A stretch of DNA of 64,000 nt from Chitinophagaceae bacterium (GTDB taxonomy: Bacteria > Bacteroidota > Bacteroidia > Chitinophagales > Chitinophagaceae), in contig SEAC01000030.1 in the NCBI GenBank assembly GCA_004173235.1, positions 89,387-153,386 on the forward strand, given 5' to 3'. The position numbers and the translations under genes were made by a program. Every line of letters begins with the position of its first letter. Positions within the stretch are counted from its first letter, which is position 1. A model generated the notes under the pieces. That model had not been told where the DNA came from, did not search any database, and worked only from the letters and a program-made list of their open reading frames with translations. Below, piece by piece: positions 20,333-30,655 of the stretch.

Positions 20333-20449
20333 AACGGCGGAGGTAACAAGAATGATTCCAAAGATAGGGCCGTGCCGGGCGGAGAGAAAGAACGCCGATT
20401 TTTTATGATTTTTATGATGAACGCAGATGATCCATTGCGGGTCCTTCTC

Positions 20450-21118
20450 TCAATATCCTGCTCCTTCGCCACCACCTTCGCCTTTAACAATGGCAACGCC
20501 GGCGCTGCATCCCAGGCGCGTTGCGCCCGCATCCACGAGTTGTTGCGCAAACACGTGGTCGCGGATGCCGCCGGAAGCTTTGATCTGCATGCCTTCGGGC
20601 AACCCCGCGCGCATCATCCGTACCGCTTCGATCGTTGCGCCTTTCTCTGCGTAACCCGTCGACGTTTTCATGAAATCAATCGGGTAGTGGCGATAGAGAT
20701 CGATAACGCGGCGCAGTTCGTCTTCACTGAGGATGCCGCTCTCTACGATCACCTTCAGTTTTGCATGCTTCTTGGCAACGAGAATTGAAGCGATCTCGGT
20801 TTCGAGGTAAGCGATGTCGTTGCATTTAAGTGCCGCAAGGTGCATCACCAGGTCTATCTCGTCGGCACCATCTGCAACCGCCTGCTCCGTCTCGGCGATC
20901 TTGGCGTTGTAGTGGCTATACCCGAATGGGAAACCAACAACCGTTGCCACCTTAGGCGACTGGTCGCGCAGGCGGCGCGCCGCATCGGCAACATAGTAGG
21001 GAGGCACGCACACGGCGGCAAAGCCATACTCGATGGCTTCGGAACAAACCTTTTCGATGTCGGCGAGCGTGCAGGTAGGCTTCAGTATCGTGTGGTCGAT
21101 GTATTGGGCTAGTGACAT
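20450..21118 (-). CDS. deoC: Deoxyribose-phosphate aldolase
   Basis: IDHTILKPTCTLADIEKVCSEA; VVGFPFGY; DFMKTSTGYAEKGAT; IKASGGIRD. Confidence 0.95.
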   Translation of the reverse strand: MSLAQYIDHTILKPTCTLADIEKVCSEAIEYGFAAVCVPPYYVADAARRLRDQSPKVATVVGFPFGYSHYNAKIAETEQAVADGADEIDLVMHLAALKCNDIAYLETEIASILVAKKHAKLKVIVESGILSEDELRRVIDLYRHYPIDFMKTSTGYAEKGATIEAVRMMRAGLPEGMQIKASGGIRDHVFAQQLVDAGATRLGCSAGVAIVKGEGGGEGAGY

Positions 21119-21125
21119 AGATGAA

Positions 21126-21153
21126 GTTTACAGTTTGGAGTTTGCGGTTTGGA
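21126..21153 (-). repeat. Heptad array H5 (AAACNNN-type in deoC sense orientation)
   Basis: gtttaca|gtttgga|gtttgcg|gtttgga, 7 nt upstream of the deoC start. Confidence 0.85.
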
Positions 21154-21292
21154 GTTCCGCGATGCAGTATTGCTCCCTACGGCCTTCGTTCGCAATGAAG
21201 CATAGCATCGCCTTCAACAATTATCGCCTCAGTTGCCTTATTTTTAAAGCCCTGCTGCCAACGGGCACAAATTAAATCAAAACACCCTTCAT

Positions 21293-24200
21293 ATGAGAAA
21301 ACGAACCCTGCTGGCCGCCCTGCTGGCCGCGGCCGGCGGCATTCACGCGCAAGAGACCTTCCCGGTTGCGGGCATCGCTGATCCACGGCCGGAACACTAT
21401 GCGCTCACACACGCTACTATCTACAAGGATGCAACAACGGTTCTCACCGATGCGATGCTTGTGGTGAAAGATGGGCGCATCGTTTCGGTAGGCACCGCCA
21501 ACACACCTCCGGCCGGCGCAGTGGTGATCGATTGCAAAGGCAAATTCCTTTACCCGTCGTTCATCGACCTGTTCAGCGACTACGGTCTGCCAACCGTGCA
21601 GCGCCCCGCCGGCAACTTCGATTTCTTTGCACGCGCGCAATACAGCTCCAACACGAAAGGCGCCTACGGCTGGAACCAGGCGGTGCATCCCGAGCAGGAG
21701 GCATACCGCCAGTTTGCCGTCAACGATGCTGCCGCCAAACCCCTGCGCGACCTGGGTTTTGGCGCCGTGCTCACGCATAGCAAAGACGGCATCGCGCGGG
21801 GTACGGGCGCATTCGTTTCGTTGAAGACAGATAAGGAGCATTCCGTGCTGCTGCGCGAGCGGGCCTCGGCACACTACTCCTTCAGCAAAGGTTCGTCCAC
21901 GCAGGCCTATCCTTCATCGCTCATGGGCTCCATCGCCCTCCTTCGCCAAACCTATCTCGACGCACAATGGTATCGCTCGAAGCCGGCGAAGGAAGGCGTT
22001 AACCTGAGCCTGCAAGCCTGGAACGATCAGCAGGCATTGCCGCAGATCTTCGATGCCGGCGACAAATGGAACGACATCCGTGCCGACCGCGTTGGCGATG
22101 AATTCGGCGTTCAATATATCATCAAAGGTGGTGGCAACGAATACCAGCGCATTCGCGAGATCGCCACTACGAAAGCAACCTACATCCTCACATTGAATTT
22201 CCCGCAAGCCCAGGACGTGGAAGATCCGAACGATGCGCGCTTCGTATCGCTCGCCGACCTGAAACACTGGGAGCTTGCTGCAACCAACCCCGCGGCATTC
22301 GAAAAAGCAGGCATTCCTTTTTGCCTCAGCGCCGCTGACCTGCGCGATCCGAAAGGCTTCTGGACAGCGTTGCGCACGGCACTCAATTACGGCCTCAGTG
22401 AAACGGCCGCACTCAATGCGCTCACGAAAACACCGGCACAGGCACTCGGTGTGTACGACCAGGTAGGTTCGCTCGAAGCGGGTAAGTGGGCCAACTTCAT
22501 CGTTACGTCCGGGTCGCCGTTTGCCGAGCGCACGGTGTTGTATCAAAACTGGGTGCAAGGTACCAAATACAGTGTGCGCGACGATGCCTGGACCGATCGG
22601 CGCGGCAACTATCGAGTGCTGGTGAACAGCGCCTCGGGGCAGCAGGAATACACCCTGCAGTTTCGCGAAAACAACAGCGCATCGCTCATTGGCCGCGACA
22701 CAACAACATCCCGTTTTTATTATGATGGCCGCCAGGTACGTATCAACGTCGCGCCCGAGCGCCAGCCCGGAAGCACCCTTTCGCTGAGCGGCATCGTGAA
22801 CGAAGACAACTGGAGCGGCACCGGTGTGGATGCGCAGGGCAACCGCATCACCTGGTCGGCTACGTATCAAAGTCCGTTGCCCACACGTGCCGACAGCGCC
22901 CGTTCGAAACGCCCGCAGGGAAGATTGGGTGCCGTCACCTATCCGTTCCTGCCTTTTGGTTGGACAGATAGCACGAAGCCGAAGCAGGAGATCCTCCTCA
23001 TTCGTAATACTACGGTATGGACCTCCGAAGATGCCGGTGTGCTCACCAATACCGACGTGCTGCTTGCCGGTGGCAAGATCGCAGGCATCGGCAAAAACCT
23101 TCCGGCAGTGCCCGGTGCGCGCGTCATTGACGGCAGCGGCAAGCACCTTACCGCGGGCATCATCGACGAGCACTCGCACATTGCTACGGCTTCCATCAAC
23201 GAAGGCGGCCAAAGCGTCACTTCTGAAGTGCGCATAGGCGACAACATGCAACCCGATGACATCAACATATATCGTCAACTGAGTGGCGGCGTCACAACCT
23301 CGCACATTCTGCACGGCTCTGCCAACACGATCGGTGGACAAACGCAGCTGATCAAACTGCGTTGGGGTGCCGACGACGAAGGACTGAAGTTCGCGGGCGC
23401 GGATCCCTTCATCAAGTTCGCGCTGGGCGAAAACGTGAAGCGTTCGGTGGCAACGGTCAACACCGGTTCCAACAACAACCGCTACCCCGACACGCGCATG
23501 GGTGTGGAGCAGGTGCTTACAGATGCCTTCACACGTGCCCGCGCATACGAGCGTGCGTGGAAGGTGTTCAACACGGCGAAGAAAAAAGGCGCAGTGCCGC
23601 CCCGCCGCGACCTGGAGCTCGAGGCGCTCGTGGAGATCCTGAACAACCAGCGCTTCATCACCTGCCACAGCTACGTGCAAAGCGAGATCAACGCTTCGAT
23701 GAAAGTAGCGGAGCGCCTGGGGTATAAATACAATACGTTCACGCACATTCTTGAAGGATACAAAGTGGCCGACAAAATGAAGGCACACGGTGCCAATGCA
23801 TCCACCTTCTCCGACTGGTGGAACTACAAAGTGGAAGTGATCGATGCGATTCCCTACAACGCATCGCTGATGCAGCGCATGGGGCTCAACGTTGCCATCA
23901 ATTCCGACGATGCCGAGATGGCTCGGCGCCTCAATCAGGAAGCCGCGAAGAGTGTGAAGTATGGCGGCATGAGCGAGCCCGACGCGCTGAAGATGGTTAC
24001 GATCAACCCCGCAAAAATGCTGCACATCGATCGTCAAACCGGCTCAATCAGGATCGGGAAGGATGCGGATGTTGTGTTGTGGAGCGACAACCCGCTGAGT
24101 ATCTACGCCCGCGCACTTTATACCATCGTTGATGGTACCATCTACTTCGATCGCGAGCAGGATGCAGTACAGCGCCGCGCAGTGACCGAAGAGCGCGCAC

Positions 24201-24364
24201 GCATCATTCGTAAGATGAACAGCGAGAAGCGCAGCGGCGCGCCGGTGCAGCCCGCACAACCGAGCTACTATCACCTACTCAGTTGCGGCGATCACAACCA
24301 CAGCCACGGCATCCTCGCCATCGACGATCAGGTAGGCGCAGATGGCGCTGTTTCAAACGACTAA
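21293..24364 (+). CDS. Large amidohydrolase-family protein with two amidohydrolase-like regions
   Basis: N-terminal VTDAMLVVKDGRIVSVGTAN...; C-terminal LTAGIIDEHSHIAT, NSDDAEMARRLNQEAAKSVKYGGMSEPDALKMVTINPAKMLHI. Confidence 0.88.
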   Translation: MRKRTLLAALLAAAGGIHAQETFPVAGIADPRPEHYALTHATIYKDATTVLTDAMLVVKDGRIVSVGTANTPPAGAVVIDCKGKFLYPSFIDLFSDYGLPTVQRPAGNFDFFARAQYSSNTKGAYGWNQAVHPEQEAYRQFAVNDAAAKPLRDLGFGAVLTHSKDGIARGTGAFVSLKTDKEHSVLLRERASAHYSFSKGSSTQAYPSSLMGSIALLRQTYLDAQWYRSKPAKEGVNLSLQAWNDQQALPQIFDAGDKWNDIRADRVGDEFGVQYIIKGGGNEYQRIREIATTKATYILTLNFPQAQDVEDPNDARFVSLADLKHWELAATNPAAFEKAGIPFCLSAADLRDPKGFWTALRTALNYGLSETAALNALTKTPAQALGVYDQVGSLEAGKWANFIVTSGSPFAERTVLYQNWVQGTKYSVRDDAWTDRRGNYRVLVNSASGQQEYTLQFRENNSASLIGRDTTTSRFYYDGRQVRINVAPERQPGSTLSLSGIVNEDNWSGTGVDAQGNRITWSATYQSPLPTRADSARSKRPQGRLGAVTYPFLPFGWTDSTKPKQEILLIRNTTVWTSEDAGVLTNTDVLLAGGKIAGIGKNLPAVPGARVIDGSGKHLTAGIIDEHSHIATASINEGGQSVTSEVRIGDNMQPDDINIYRQLSGGVTTSHILHGSANTIGGQTQLIKLRWGADDEGLKFAGADPFIKFALGENVKRSVATVNTGSNNNRYPDTRMGVEQVLTDAFTRARAYERAWKVFNTAKKKGAVPPRRDLELEALVEILNNQRFITCHSYVQSEINASMKVAERLGYKYNTFTHILEGYKVADKMKAHGANASTFSDWWNYKVEVIDAIPYNASLMQRMGLNVAINSDDAEMARRLNQEAAKSVKYGGMSEPDALKMVTINPAKMLHIDRQTGSIRIGKDADVVLWSDNPLSIYARALYTIVDGTIYFDREQDAVQRRAVTEERARIIRKMNSEKRSGAPVQPAQPSYYHLLSCGDHNHSHGILAIDDQVGADGAVSND

Positions 24365-24374
24365 TTACAACAAC

Positions 24375-25670
24375 ATGAAAAGACTCATCATAATCATAGC
24401 GGCCGGCTTGCTGGCAGCACCGGGCTTTGCGCAAGAGAATGTTTATCCCGTTGCGCCGCAAAAAGGAATGTTCCTCATCGAGGACGTCACCGTGCATGTA
24501 GGCAACGGGCAGGTGCTGGAGCACAGCGCCGTACTTGTGGAGAATGGAAAGATCAGGCAGGTTGGCGGACGCATCGCCGTCCCTGCCGGAACCAATACGA
24601 TTCAGGGCGGAAGCCGGCACCTCTATCCTGGCCTTATTCTTTCCAACTCGAACCTCGGGCTCGTGGAAGTAAATTCGGTACGCGCAAGCAGCGACGTGCA
24701 GGAGATCGGCGACAACAATGCGAGCGTGCATGCGCTTGTGGCCTACAACACCGATTCAAAAGTGATCAACACGCTGCGCCCCAACGGGATACTGCTGGCG
24801 CACGTGGTGCCGCAGGGCGGATGGATCTCCGGCAATTCGTCGGTAGTGCAACTCGACGCCTGGAACTGGGAAGATGCGGCATACAAAACCGACAACGGCA
24901 TTTTCATCACGATGCCCGCCCTCATCGCCCGCCCGCGGCGTGGCGGTGGCGCGCCCGGAGCCGCTCCGGAAGCCGACCCGGTGAAGCAGGGACTCGGGCA
25001 GGTGGATGCCATGAAGCAATTCTTTCGTGGTGCGAAGGCGTATACCGCTGCCCATGAGGAAACGAACCTCGGTTTTGAATCGGTGCAGGGCCTCTTCAAT
25101 AAATCGAAGAAGCTGTTCGTGCGCGCCAACACGGTTCGACAGATGCTGGTAGCGCTCGACTTCGTGCGCGAGTTTGGGTTTGATGTGGTGGTCGTTGGTG
25201 GCGCAGATGCGTGGCAGATCGCCGACCTGCTGAAACAGAACAACGTCGCTGTTATCCTCAACCAGATGCACAGCCTGCCCACACTCGACGATGATGACGT
25301 GGACCAGCCCTATAAGACACCTGCTCAATTGCAGAAGGCCGGCGTGCTCTTTGCGATCAACGATGAAGACGGACAAACGCGTGGGCGTAATCTTCCTTTC
25401 AATGCCGGAACTGCCGTGGCATACGGCCTAACAAAGGAAGAGGCCCTGAGCGCCATCACGCTCAACGCGGCACGCATCCTCGGCATCGCACAGCAAACGG
25501 GGTCCATCGAAGTGGGTAAGGATGCCAACTTCGTTTTGTGCACGGGCGACATTCTCGACATGCGCGGTAATGTTCTTACTCATGCTTTCATTCAGGGCCG
25601 CGAGGTGCCGCTGGTGAGCAAGCAAACGCAGCTTTACGAACGCTACAAGGCGAAATATGGGTTGGAATAA
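24375..25670 (+). CDS. Amidohydrolase-family protein
   Basis: Signal peptide MKRLIIIIAAGLLAAPGFAQE; C-terminal AVAYGLTKEEALSAITLNAARILGIAQQTGSIEVGKDANFVL. Confidence 0.85.
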   Translation: MKRLIIIIAAGLLAAPGFAQENVYPVAPQKGMFLIEDVTVHVGNGQVLEHSAVLVENGKIRQVGGRIAVPAGTNTIQGGSRHLYPGLILSNSNLGLVEVNSVRASSDVQEIGDNNASVHALVAYNTDSKVINTLRPNGILLAHVVPQGGWISGNSSVVQLDAWNWEDAAYKTDNGIFITMPALIARPRRGGGAPGAAPEADPVKQGLGQVDAMKQFFRGAKAYTAAHEETNLGFESVQGLFNKSKKLFVRANTVRQMLVALDFVREFGFDVVVVGGADAWQIADLLKQNNVAVILNQMHSLPTLDDDDVDQPYKTPAQLQKAGVLFAINDEDGQTRGRNLPFNAGTAVAYGLTKEEALSAITLNAARILGIAQQTGSIEVGKDANFVLCTGDILDMRGNVLTHAFIQGREVPLVSKQTQLYERYKAKYGLE

Positions 25671-25689
25671 TGAGGAATGCTTAACTCGT

Positions 25690-26427
25690 TCATATCCCTA
25701 ATACCTCCTTCAACTTCGCATACCCGCTGCGGCTCACCGGCACGCGCTTGCCCGACTTCAACAAGGCAAGGTGGCTGTCTTTTTCATAAGGTTCGATGCG
25801 CGTGATCTCCTGCACGTTGGCCACGAAGGAGCGGTGCACCCGAACGAATTGAGCAGCAGGCAGCGTTTGCTCGTAATGCCCGAGCGTTTTGTTTTTAAGG
25901 TGTGCGCCATCGGCCGTGTGGATCTTTACATAGTCATCCGCTGCTTCCAGGTAATGGATATCGCTCCATGGAATGATGCGGATCTTACCGCCCGTTTTTA
26001 CCACAATGCGTCCTGCCTGCCCGCCATCTGTGCCGCCATCGAGCAATGCGGCCACCGACTTTTGTTGCTGCGTACGGCTGTTGTTGTCGAGCGCCTTTTC
26101 CATTGCTTTCGCAAACCGCTCGGGGCTGAAAGGCTTCAGCAGGTAATCAACGGCATGCGCCTCGAAAGCTTGCAGCGCGTACTCGTCAAACGCCGTCGTG
26201 AAGATCACGGCCGGCCGCTGGTCGAGGAGTTCGAGCAGCTCAAAACCATTGATCTTCGGCATTTGTATGTCGAGGAATAGGAGGTCGGGTTGGAGTTGCT
26301 GCACGGCTTTCACGCCTTCGAACCCATTGTCGCATTCACCAGCGATCGCTACCTGCGGGTAAGCCTGCAGGCACTCACGCACAAAGGCGCGTGCAAGGGG
26401 TTCGTCGTCTATGATGAGTGCTTTCAT
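25690..26427 (-). CDS. LytTR-family response regulator
   Basis: REC domain MKALIIDDEPLARAFVRE, LLFLDIQMPKINGFELL; LytTR ADDYVKIHTADGAHLKNKTLGHYEQTLPAAQFVRVHRSFVANV. Confidence 0.95.
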   Translation of the reverse strand: MKALIIDDEPLARAFVRECLQAYPQVAIAGECDNGFEGVKAVQQLQPDLLFLDIQMPKINGFELLELLDQRPAVIFTTAFDEYALQAFEAHAVDYLLKPFSPERFAKAMEKALDNNSRTQQQKSVAALLDGGTDGGQAGRIVVKTGGKIRIIPWSDIHYLEAADDYVKIHTADGAHLKNKTLGHYEQTLPAAQFVRVHRSFVANVQEITRIEPYEKDSHLALLKSGKRVPVSRSGYAKLKEVLGI

Positions 26428-27449
26428 GGCTGTGGAATTTTGATCCGTGTACAAAAGATGTTGTCCTGCACTTCGGTTTGCAACAGGTCGTTGCGGGCGA
26501 AGAGCAAGTAAAGGCGGCGTTGCACCGAGCTGAGCCCGAAGCCTGTCCCTTTGCGCGCAGCGCTCGTTTCGGGGTCGAAGGGATTGCATACTTCAATGAG
26601 CAGGCTGCCTTCCGATTGGCGGGCGTGCACGCGGATGGTAATGTCGTCGGTGGTGTCGTAAAGACCGAACTTGATGGCGTTCTCCACCAGGGGTTGTAGT
26701 AGTAATACGGGAATGGCGAGCCCGGTGCTTTCGTTGATCACTTCTGTTTGCAGCCGGTGGCCAAAGCGCACCTTTTCGATTTCGAGGTACAGCGAGAGGT
26801 GCGCCAGCTCCTCTTCGAAAGGTACCCATTGCCTTTGGTCCTGCTTGAGCGTGCCGCGCAGAAATTCGGACAACTGCTGCACCATCCTGCGCGCATTGCC
26901 CGGGTTGATCCCGATAAGGCTGTTGATGGAGTTGAGGCTGTTGAACAGGAAGTGCGGCTGGAGTTGCTGGCGAAGGTTGTTCAGTTCCGCATCGCGCGAC
27001 AGGGCTTCCGCTTCGCTGCGCCGCCGCTCCATCTCCTGGCGGTCTTGCAGCGTATACCACAACACGCTGAGCAGCGCCATGAAGCTCGTTATGAGCAGGC
27101 CGAAGGCGGCGCGGAAAGGCAGCGAATCGTAAAACAATTGCACGAACGAGGAGGAAACAAAAAGCGGAAGAAACCAGCGCACCAGCAATAGCCAAATGAC
27201 GGTGATCATTGCGCAAAACGCGAGCAGGTGCGCCGCCTTGCTCCGTTCGGGTATGTAGTACCGCAACTTCAGATCGATAAGCCAGCAAAGCGCGGCGAGC
27301 ATCGTGGTGCTCAGTACCGCATCGATAATTGCCGTAAGTCCGTCGACGCCAAAGTGCAGCTCGATCATAAAATGAAACTGCGCGATGGCCCACCAGCCAA
27401 TGCCGGACAGCACGCGGGAACGAACGGATTTATAAAGGGAAACTGGCAA
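26424..27449 (-). CDS. LytS-type sensor histidine kinase (start uncertain; TTG 27449 or GTG 27413)
   Basis: LNNLRQQLQPHFLFNSLNSINSLI, LLLQPLVENAIKFGL; about 4 TM helices; overlaps the response regulator start. Confidence 0.88.
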   Translation of the reverse strand: MPVSLYKSVRSRVLSGIGWWAIAQFHFMIELHFGVDGLTAIIDAVLSTTMLAALCWLIDLKLRYYIPERSKAAHLLAFCAMITVIWLLLVRWFLPLFVSSSFVQLFYDSLPFRAAFGLLITSFMALLSVLWYTLQDRQEMERRRSEAEALSRDAELNNLRQQLQPHFLFNSLNSINSLIGINPGNARRMVQQLSEFLRGTLKQDQRQWVPFEEELAHLSLYLEIEKVRFGHRLQTEVINESTGLAIPVLLLQPLVENAIKFGLYDTTDDITIRVHARQSEGSLLIEVCNPFDPETSAARKGTGFGLSSVQRRLYLLFARNDLLQTEVQDNIFCTRIKIPQP

Positions 27450-27801
27450 AGCTGGAATCGGTTTGTTCGGCGCGCGCGCGGATGCAGTGCGCCTTGTAGT
27501 GAACGAAATTAACGTAGGCGGAGGCATCATCCGTTTCGCGCACCTGCGAATACAATTCAGCGCCATCCAGCTGCGCATGCAGCGGGTACAACTCCGGTAT
27601 GTTTACGAAGGTCCAGGCTACGAGTTGCGCGTCCTGGTTGCGGAAGCGTTCCTCGCCGGCGAGTCCGATCTCCGTGGCGCGCTCCAGCGCTTCGGCTTCG
27701 GTGGATGCCTGGAGCAGCCGCAGCTGCTCGTCAAACTGCGCCTGGTGCTGTCCGTCGCCGCAGGTAATGCGGTATACGATTTTTGCTAGGAACCATTGCA
27801 T
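27430..27801 (-). CDS. DUF4288-like protein
   Basis: MQWFLAKIVYRITCGDGQHQAQFDEQLRLLQASTEAEALERATEIG... Confidence 0.7.
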   Translation of the reverse strand: MQWFLAKIVYRITCGDGQHQAQFDEQLRLLQASTEAEALERATEIGLAGEERFRNQDAQLVAWTFVNIPELYPLHAQLDGAELYSQVRETDDASAYVNFVHYKAHCIRARAEQTDSSFASFPL

Positions 27802-27832
27802 GGGGGGAGGTTTTGGGTTCTGTGGTTCGGGA

Positions 27833-28654
27833 TCAGAAGCTGCGGATCTCTACGCCGCCGAAGACGCAGGTGCCGTCGAGGAGGATGCGTTTGTGCGGGG
27901 CGGGGCTGGTGGCCGGCGGGCGCTTGTCGTCTACACCGCCAAACACCGCTACGATGTCGCTTTGCACTTCCCAGTCGGGGGGGATGATGAGTTTGGTGCC
28001 GCCAAAAACGTTGGTGCAATCGATGCGCACGGGCTGCGAGAAGTCGGCCTGCGTGAGGTTGATCTCCGCGCCGCCCATAAAGGTGACGATCTCACCGCCG
28101 CGGAACTCCTTGCTGAGCACGTTCTTTTTTACGCCACCAAAAACGGCGGTGATGTCAATGCGCTCTGTAGCTCCTAGGGGTTCCGCACTGCCGGGTAGCA
28201 CCGGGGCCGAAGCATCGGCTTCAGCAACCGGCGCGGAAGCGAAAGGGCCGGCGCCCTCCTCCGGGAAGCGGTTGCGGCGCGGTTTCAGGATGAATACAAG
28301 GCCCAGGAAAATGAGTACGGCCGGCCCTATGTAGGGGCGCACAAACGTGAAGTCGTTGAATTCGCCGAGCAGGTTGAGCACGCCGATGCCGATGGGAATG
28401 ATCCAGCCAAACCCATGGAAGCGGTGACGCGCGCCTACCCATAGGCCGATACCGATAAGGAGTACGGGCCAGGTAAACAACCAGCCGGGGAATAATACAC
28501 CTGCCTGGCGTGCGAGGAGCAACCCGCCAACGATAAGAAGGAAAAGCCCGGTCCACACGCGGCCACCCTTGTGGCGCTGTGCGCGGCGGTCCCAGCGGGC
28601 CTCCCAGCGCTGCTGCATGTATTCAGCCTTATTGCGAAAGTCTCTTTGGTCCAT
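27833..28654 (-). CDS. LiaF/LiaI-like (cell-wall-active antibiotic response) membrane protein
   Basis: TM region GRVWTGLFLLIVGGLLLARQAGVLFPGWLFTWPVLLIGIGLWVG; C-terminal ITAVFGGVKKNV, FMGGAEINL, TNVFGGTKLIIP, VAVFGGVDD. Confidence 0.88.
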   Translation of the reverse strand: MDQRDFRNKAEYMQQRWEARWDRRAQRHKGGRVWTGLFLLIVGGLLLARQAGVLFPGWLFTWPVLLIGIGLWVGARHRFHGFGWIIPIGIGVLNLLGEFNDFTFVRPYIGPAVLIFLGLVFILKPRRNRFPEEGAGPFASAPVAEADASAPVLPGSAEPLGATERIDITAVFGGVKKNVLSKEFRGGEIVTFMGGAEINLTQADFSQPVRIDCTNVFGGTKLIIPPDWEVQSDIVAVFGGVDDKRPPATSPAPHKRILLDGTCVFGGVEIRSF

Positions 28655-28814
28655 GATGATTTCTTTTCAGCAAAGAAAGCAGGCGTGGACGCTGTGGGCA
28701 AGACGCAATAGGGGAGCAGCACCTTTTTTACCGGTAAGCTGCGGGAAGGAACCGGTGAATGGGGCTTGCTTCGTCGATCGAGCATCGTTAAGAGTGATCG
28801 CGAAGTGCTGGAAG

Positions 28815-29378
28815 TCAATCGAGCGTATCGATCCGGCGCACGGAAGCACCGAAGCGCTCCTCGAGGTAGCGGCCCAGCCGGTCGGCGGTCTGCTCCCTGG
28901 TCTCACCGTCCCGCTCTTCAAACGTATCCAGTGCGCGTGCCACGGCATTGAGCAGCAGGTCGTAGCGCTCGAAGCTTTCGCGCAGCACGGCCTCGTCGCC
29001 GGTTTCCCAGTAGCGGCTTTCGTCCGACAATTCGAACTCGCTGAAGTATTCCTTCGAAAGCCACCGAAAAAGATCGATAACGGCTTTGTGCGCATCGGCG
29101 CCGGCGTATTGCGTTTTTACGATGATGCCTTTTACGGCTTCATCAGGTTCCAGTTTCAAGGCAACGTACCGGAAGTCAGTGAGCAATCCGTCTGCATCGA
29201 AGGTGAGGCTGAGTGGCTCGCTGCCATCGGGCGCAAAGAACAGGCCTTCCGCACCGGGTTGGTTGAAGCGCTTGTGTTCCCATTCCAATTCGCAGCAGAT
29301 GTATTCGACCGCACTGAAAAGTTGCGGCAGGAGGGCGCGATCTTTAATGCGTCCCTGGTAATAGATGGAAAGGCCCAT
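28815..29378 (-). CDS. Hypothetical protein
   Basis: Likely start MGLSIYYQGRIKDRALLPQLFSAVEYICCELEWEHKRF. Confidence 0.65.
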   Translation of the reverse strand: MGLSIYYQGRIKDRALLPQLFSAVEYICCELEWEHKRFNQPGAEGLFFAPDGSEPLSLTFDADGLLTDFRYVALKLEPDEAVKGIIVKTQYAGADAHKAVIDLFRWLSKEYFSEFELSDESRYWETGDEAVLRESFERYDLLLNAVARALDTFEERDGETREQTADRLGRYLEERFGASVRRIDTLD

Positions 29379-29458
29379 GGTGATTGTTTTTCCAAAACTC
29401 CCACAGCCTGCAGCCGCCACCAAGGGATTTCCCCCACTGTTAAATGGGTTTTTTCCCA

Positions 29459-30460
29459 CTAATCCGTGGCCGCTTCCTCGGGGATGCGGTGCCGGCTGTA
29501 CTTGCCGCGGTATTGCACCGGCGACAGGCCCGTGAACTTTCTGAAGATGGTGCGGAAGGCTTTTGGATCGTTATAACCCACGTCGTACATCACCTCGTTC
29601 ACGTTGTCGCGCGTGGATTCCAGGCGGTACTTGGCGGCTTCGATCTTTACGCGTTGAATGTATTCGGCGATCGTATTGGCAGTTGCCTTTTTAAAGCGTC
29701 GTTCGAGGTTGCGCCGGCCGATGGCAAAGCGCACCGCCAGGTCGTCCACACTCAGCTTGTCGGCATAGTGTTGTTCGATGAAATCCTGCGCATCGCGTAT
29801 GGGTGCGTCCTCGTGATTTTTTTGTCCTTTGAAAACAATGAACGGTGACTGGCTTTCGCGATCCATGTCGATCATGAACACCTTCGCCGTCTGGATGGCG
29901 ATGGCGCGGCCGGCGTATTTTTCAATCAGATAAAGCAGCAGGTTGGTGAACGTAAGTGCGCCGCCGCTGGTGCAGATGCCACCTTCATCGGTAAGGATCT
30001 TGTCGGGGAGCAGCAGCACTTCGGGGAAGCGCTCACGAAAGGCCGCGGCAGCGCTCCAGTGCGTGGTGCACGGCTTGCCCTTTAGCAAACCGGTTTGCGC
30101 CAGCAGGAAGGAGCCGAGGCAGAACGAAGCAATGCAGGCTCCCTCCGCGTGTTGCTTTTTCAGCCAGGGCACCCACGCTTCGTTGCGCTCGAGCGCCGCT
30201 GCCAGGTCGCCGCCCTGCAAGGCCGGAATGAGTATGAGGTCGCTGTGCCTGATCTCCGACACGAGTGCGTGTGGATGCACCACGAACAAACCTTTGCGCA
30301 GCCCGGTATGGGAAGTAAGTCCCACCAGCTGCACGTTGAAGAGCGGCGCTTTCCCTTCGGCACGCAGGAAGTTGTTCACTTCGGTGAGGATCTGGTAGCT
30401 GGCTTCGATATGGGTGAGGCTGCAATCGCCCTCGGGTATAAGTATCGATACGTGGAGCAT
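29459..30460 (-). CDS. GlxA-type AraC-family regulator (DJ-1/PfpI-like N-terminus)
   Basis: IASFCLGSFLLAQTGLLKGKPCTTHWSAAAAF; C-terminal RRNLERRFKKATANTIAEYIQRVKIEAAKYRLESTRDNVNEVMYDVGYNDPKAFRTIFRKFTGLSP. Confidence 0.95.
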   Translation of the reverse strand: MLHVSILIPEGDCSLTHIEASYQILTEVNNFLRAEGKAPLFNVQLVGLTSHTGLRKGLFVVHPHALVSEIRHSDLILIPALQGGDLAAALERNEAWVPWLKKQHAEGACIASFCLGSFLLAQTGLLKGKPCTTHWSAAAAFRERFPEVLLLPDKILTDEGGICTSGGALTFTNLLLYLIEKYAGRAIAIQTAKVFMIDMDRESQSPFIVFKGQKNHEDAPIRDAQDFIEQHYADKLSVDDLAVRFAIGRRNLERRFKKATANTIAEYIQRVKIEAAKYRLESTRDNVNEVMYDVGYNDPKAFRTIFRKFTGLSPVQYRGKYSRHRIPEEAATD

Positions 30461-30579
30461 GGTGGGATGGTTATGGCCTCAGCCCGTAAGTGCAGTGCCG
30501 TGCCTGTTTGCACCGGCTGCCGATGCGGTGGTTGTTGCCGGAAATTACCGCTTTTTCGGACAGTCTTTGCAGGGCGACG

Positions 30580-30655
30580 TTTTTGTTCCTCCGAGCGTCG
30601 CGCTTTTTGTCCCTCCGAGCGTCGCGTTTTTTGTCCCTCCGAGCGAAGCGAGGAG
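30580..30655 (+). repeat. GIY-YIG cassette left repeats: three 23-24-bp units ending in a GNA-type palindrome
   Basis: tttttgttcctccgagcgtcgcg / ctttttgtccctccgagcgtcgcg / ttttttgtccctccgagcgaagcg + aggag; palindrome ctccgagcgaagcgaggag at 30637-30655. Confidence 0.92.
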
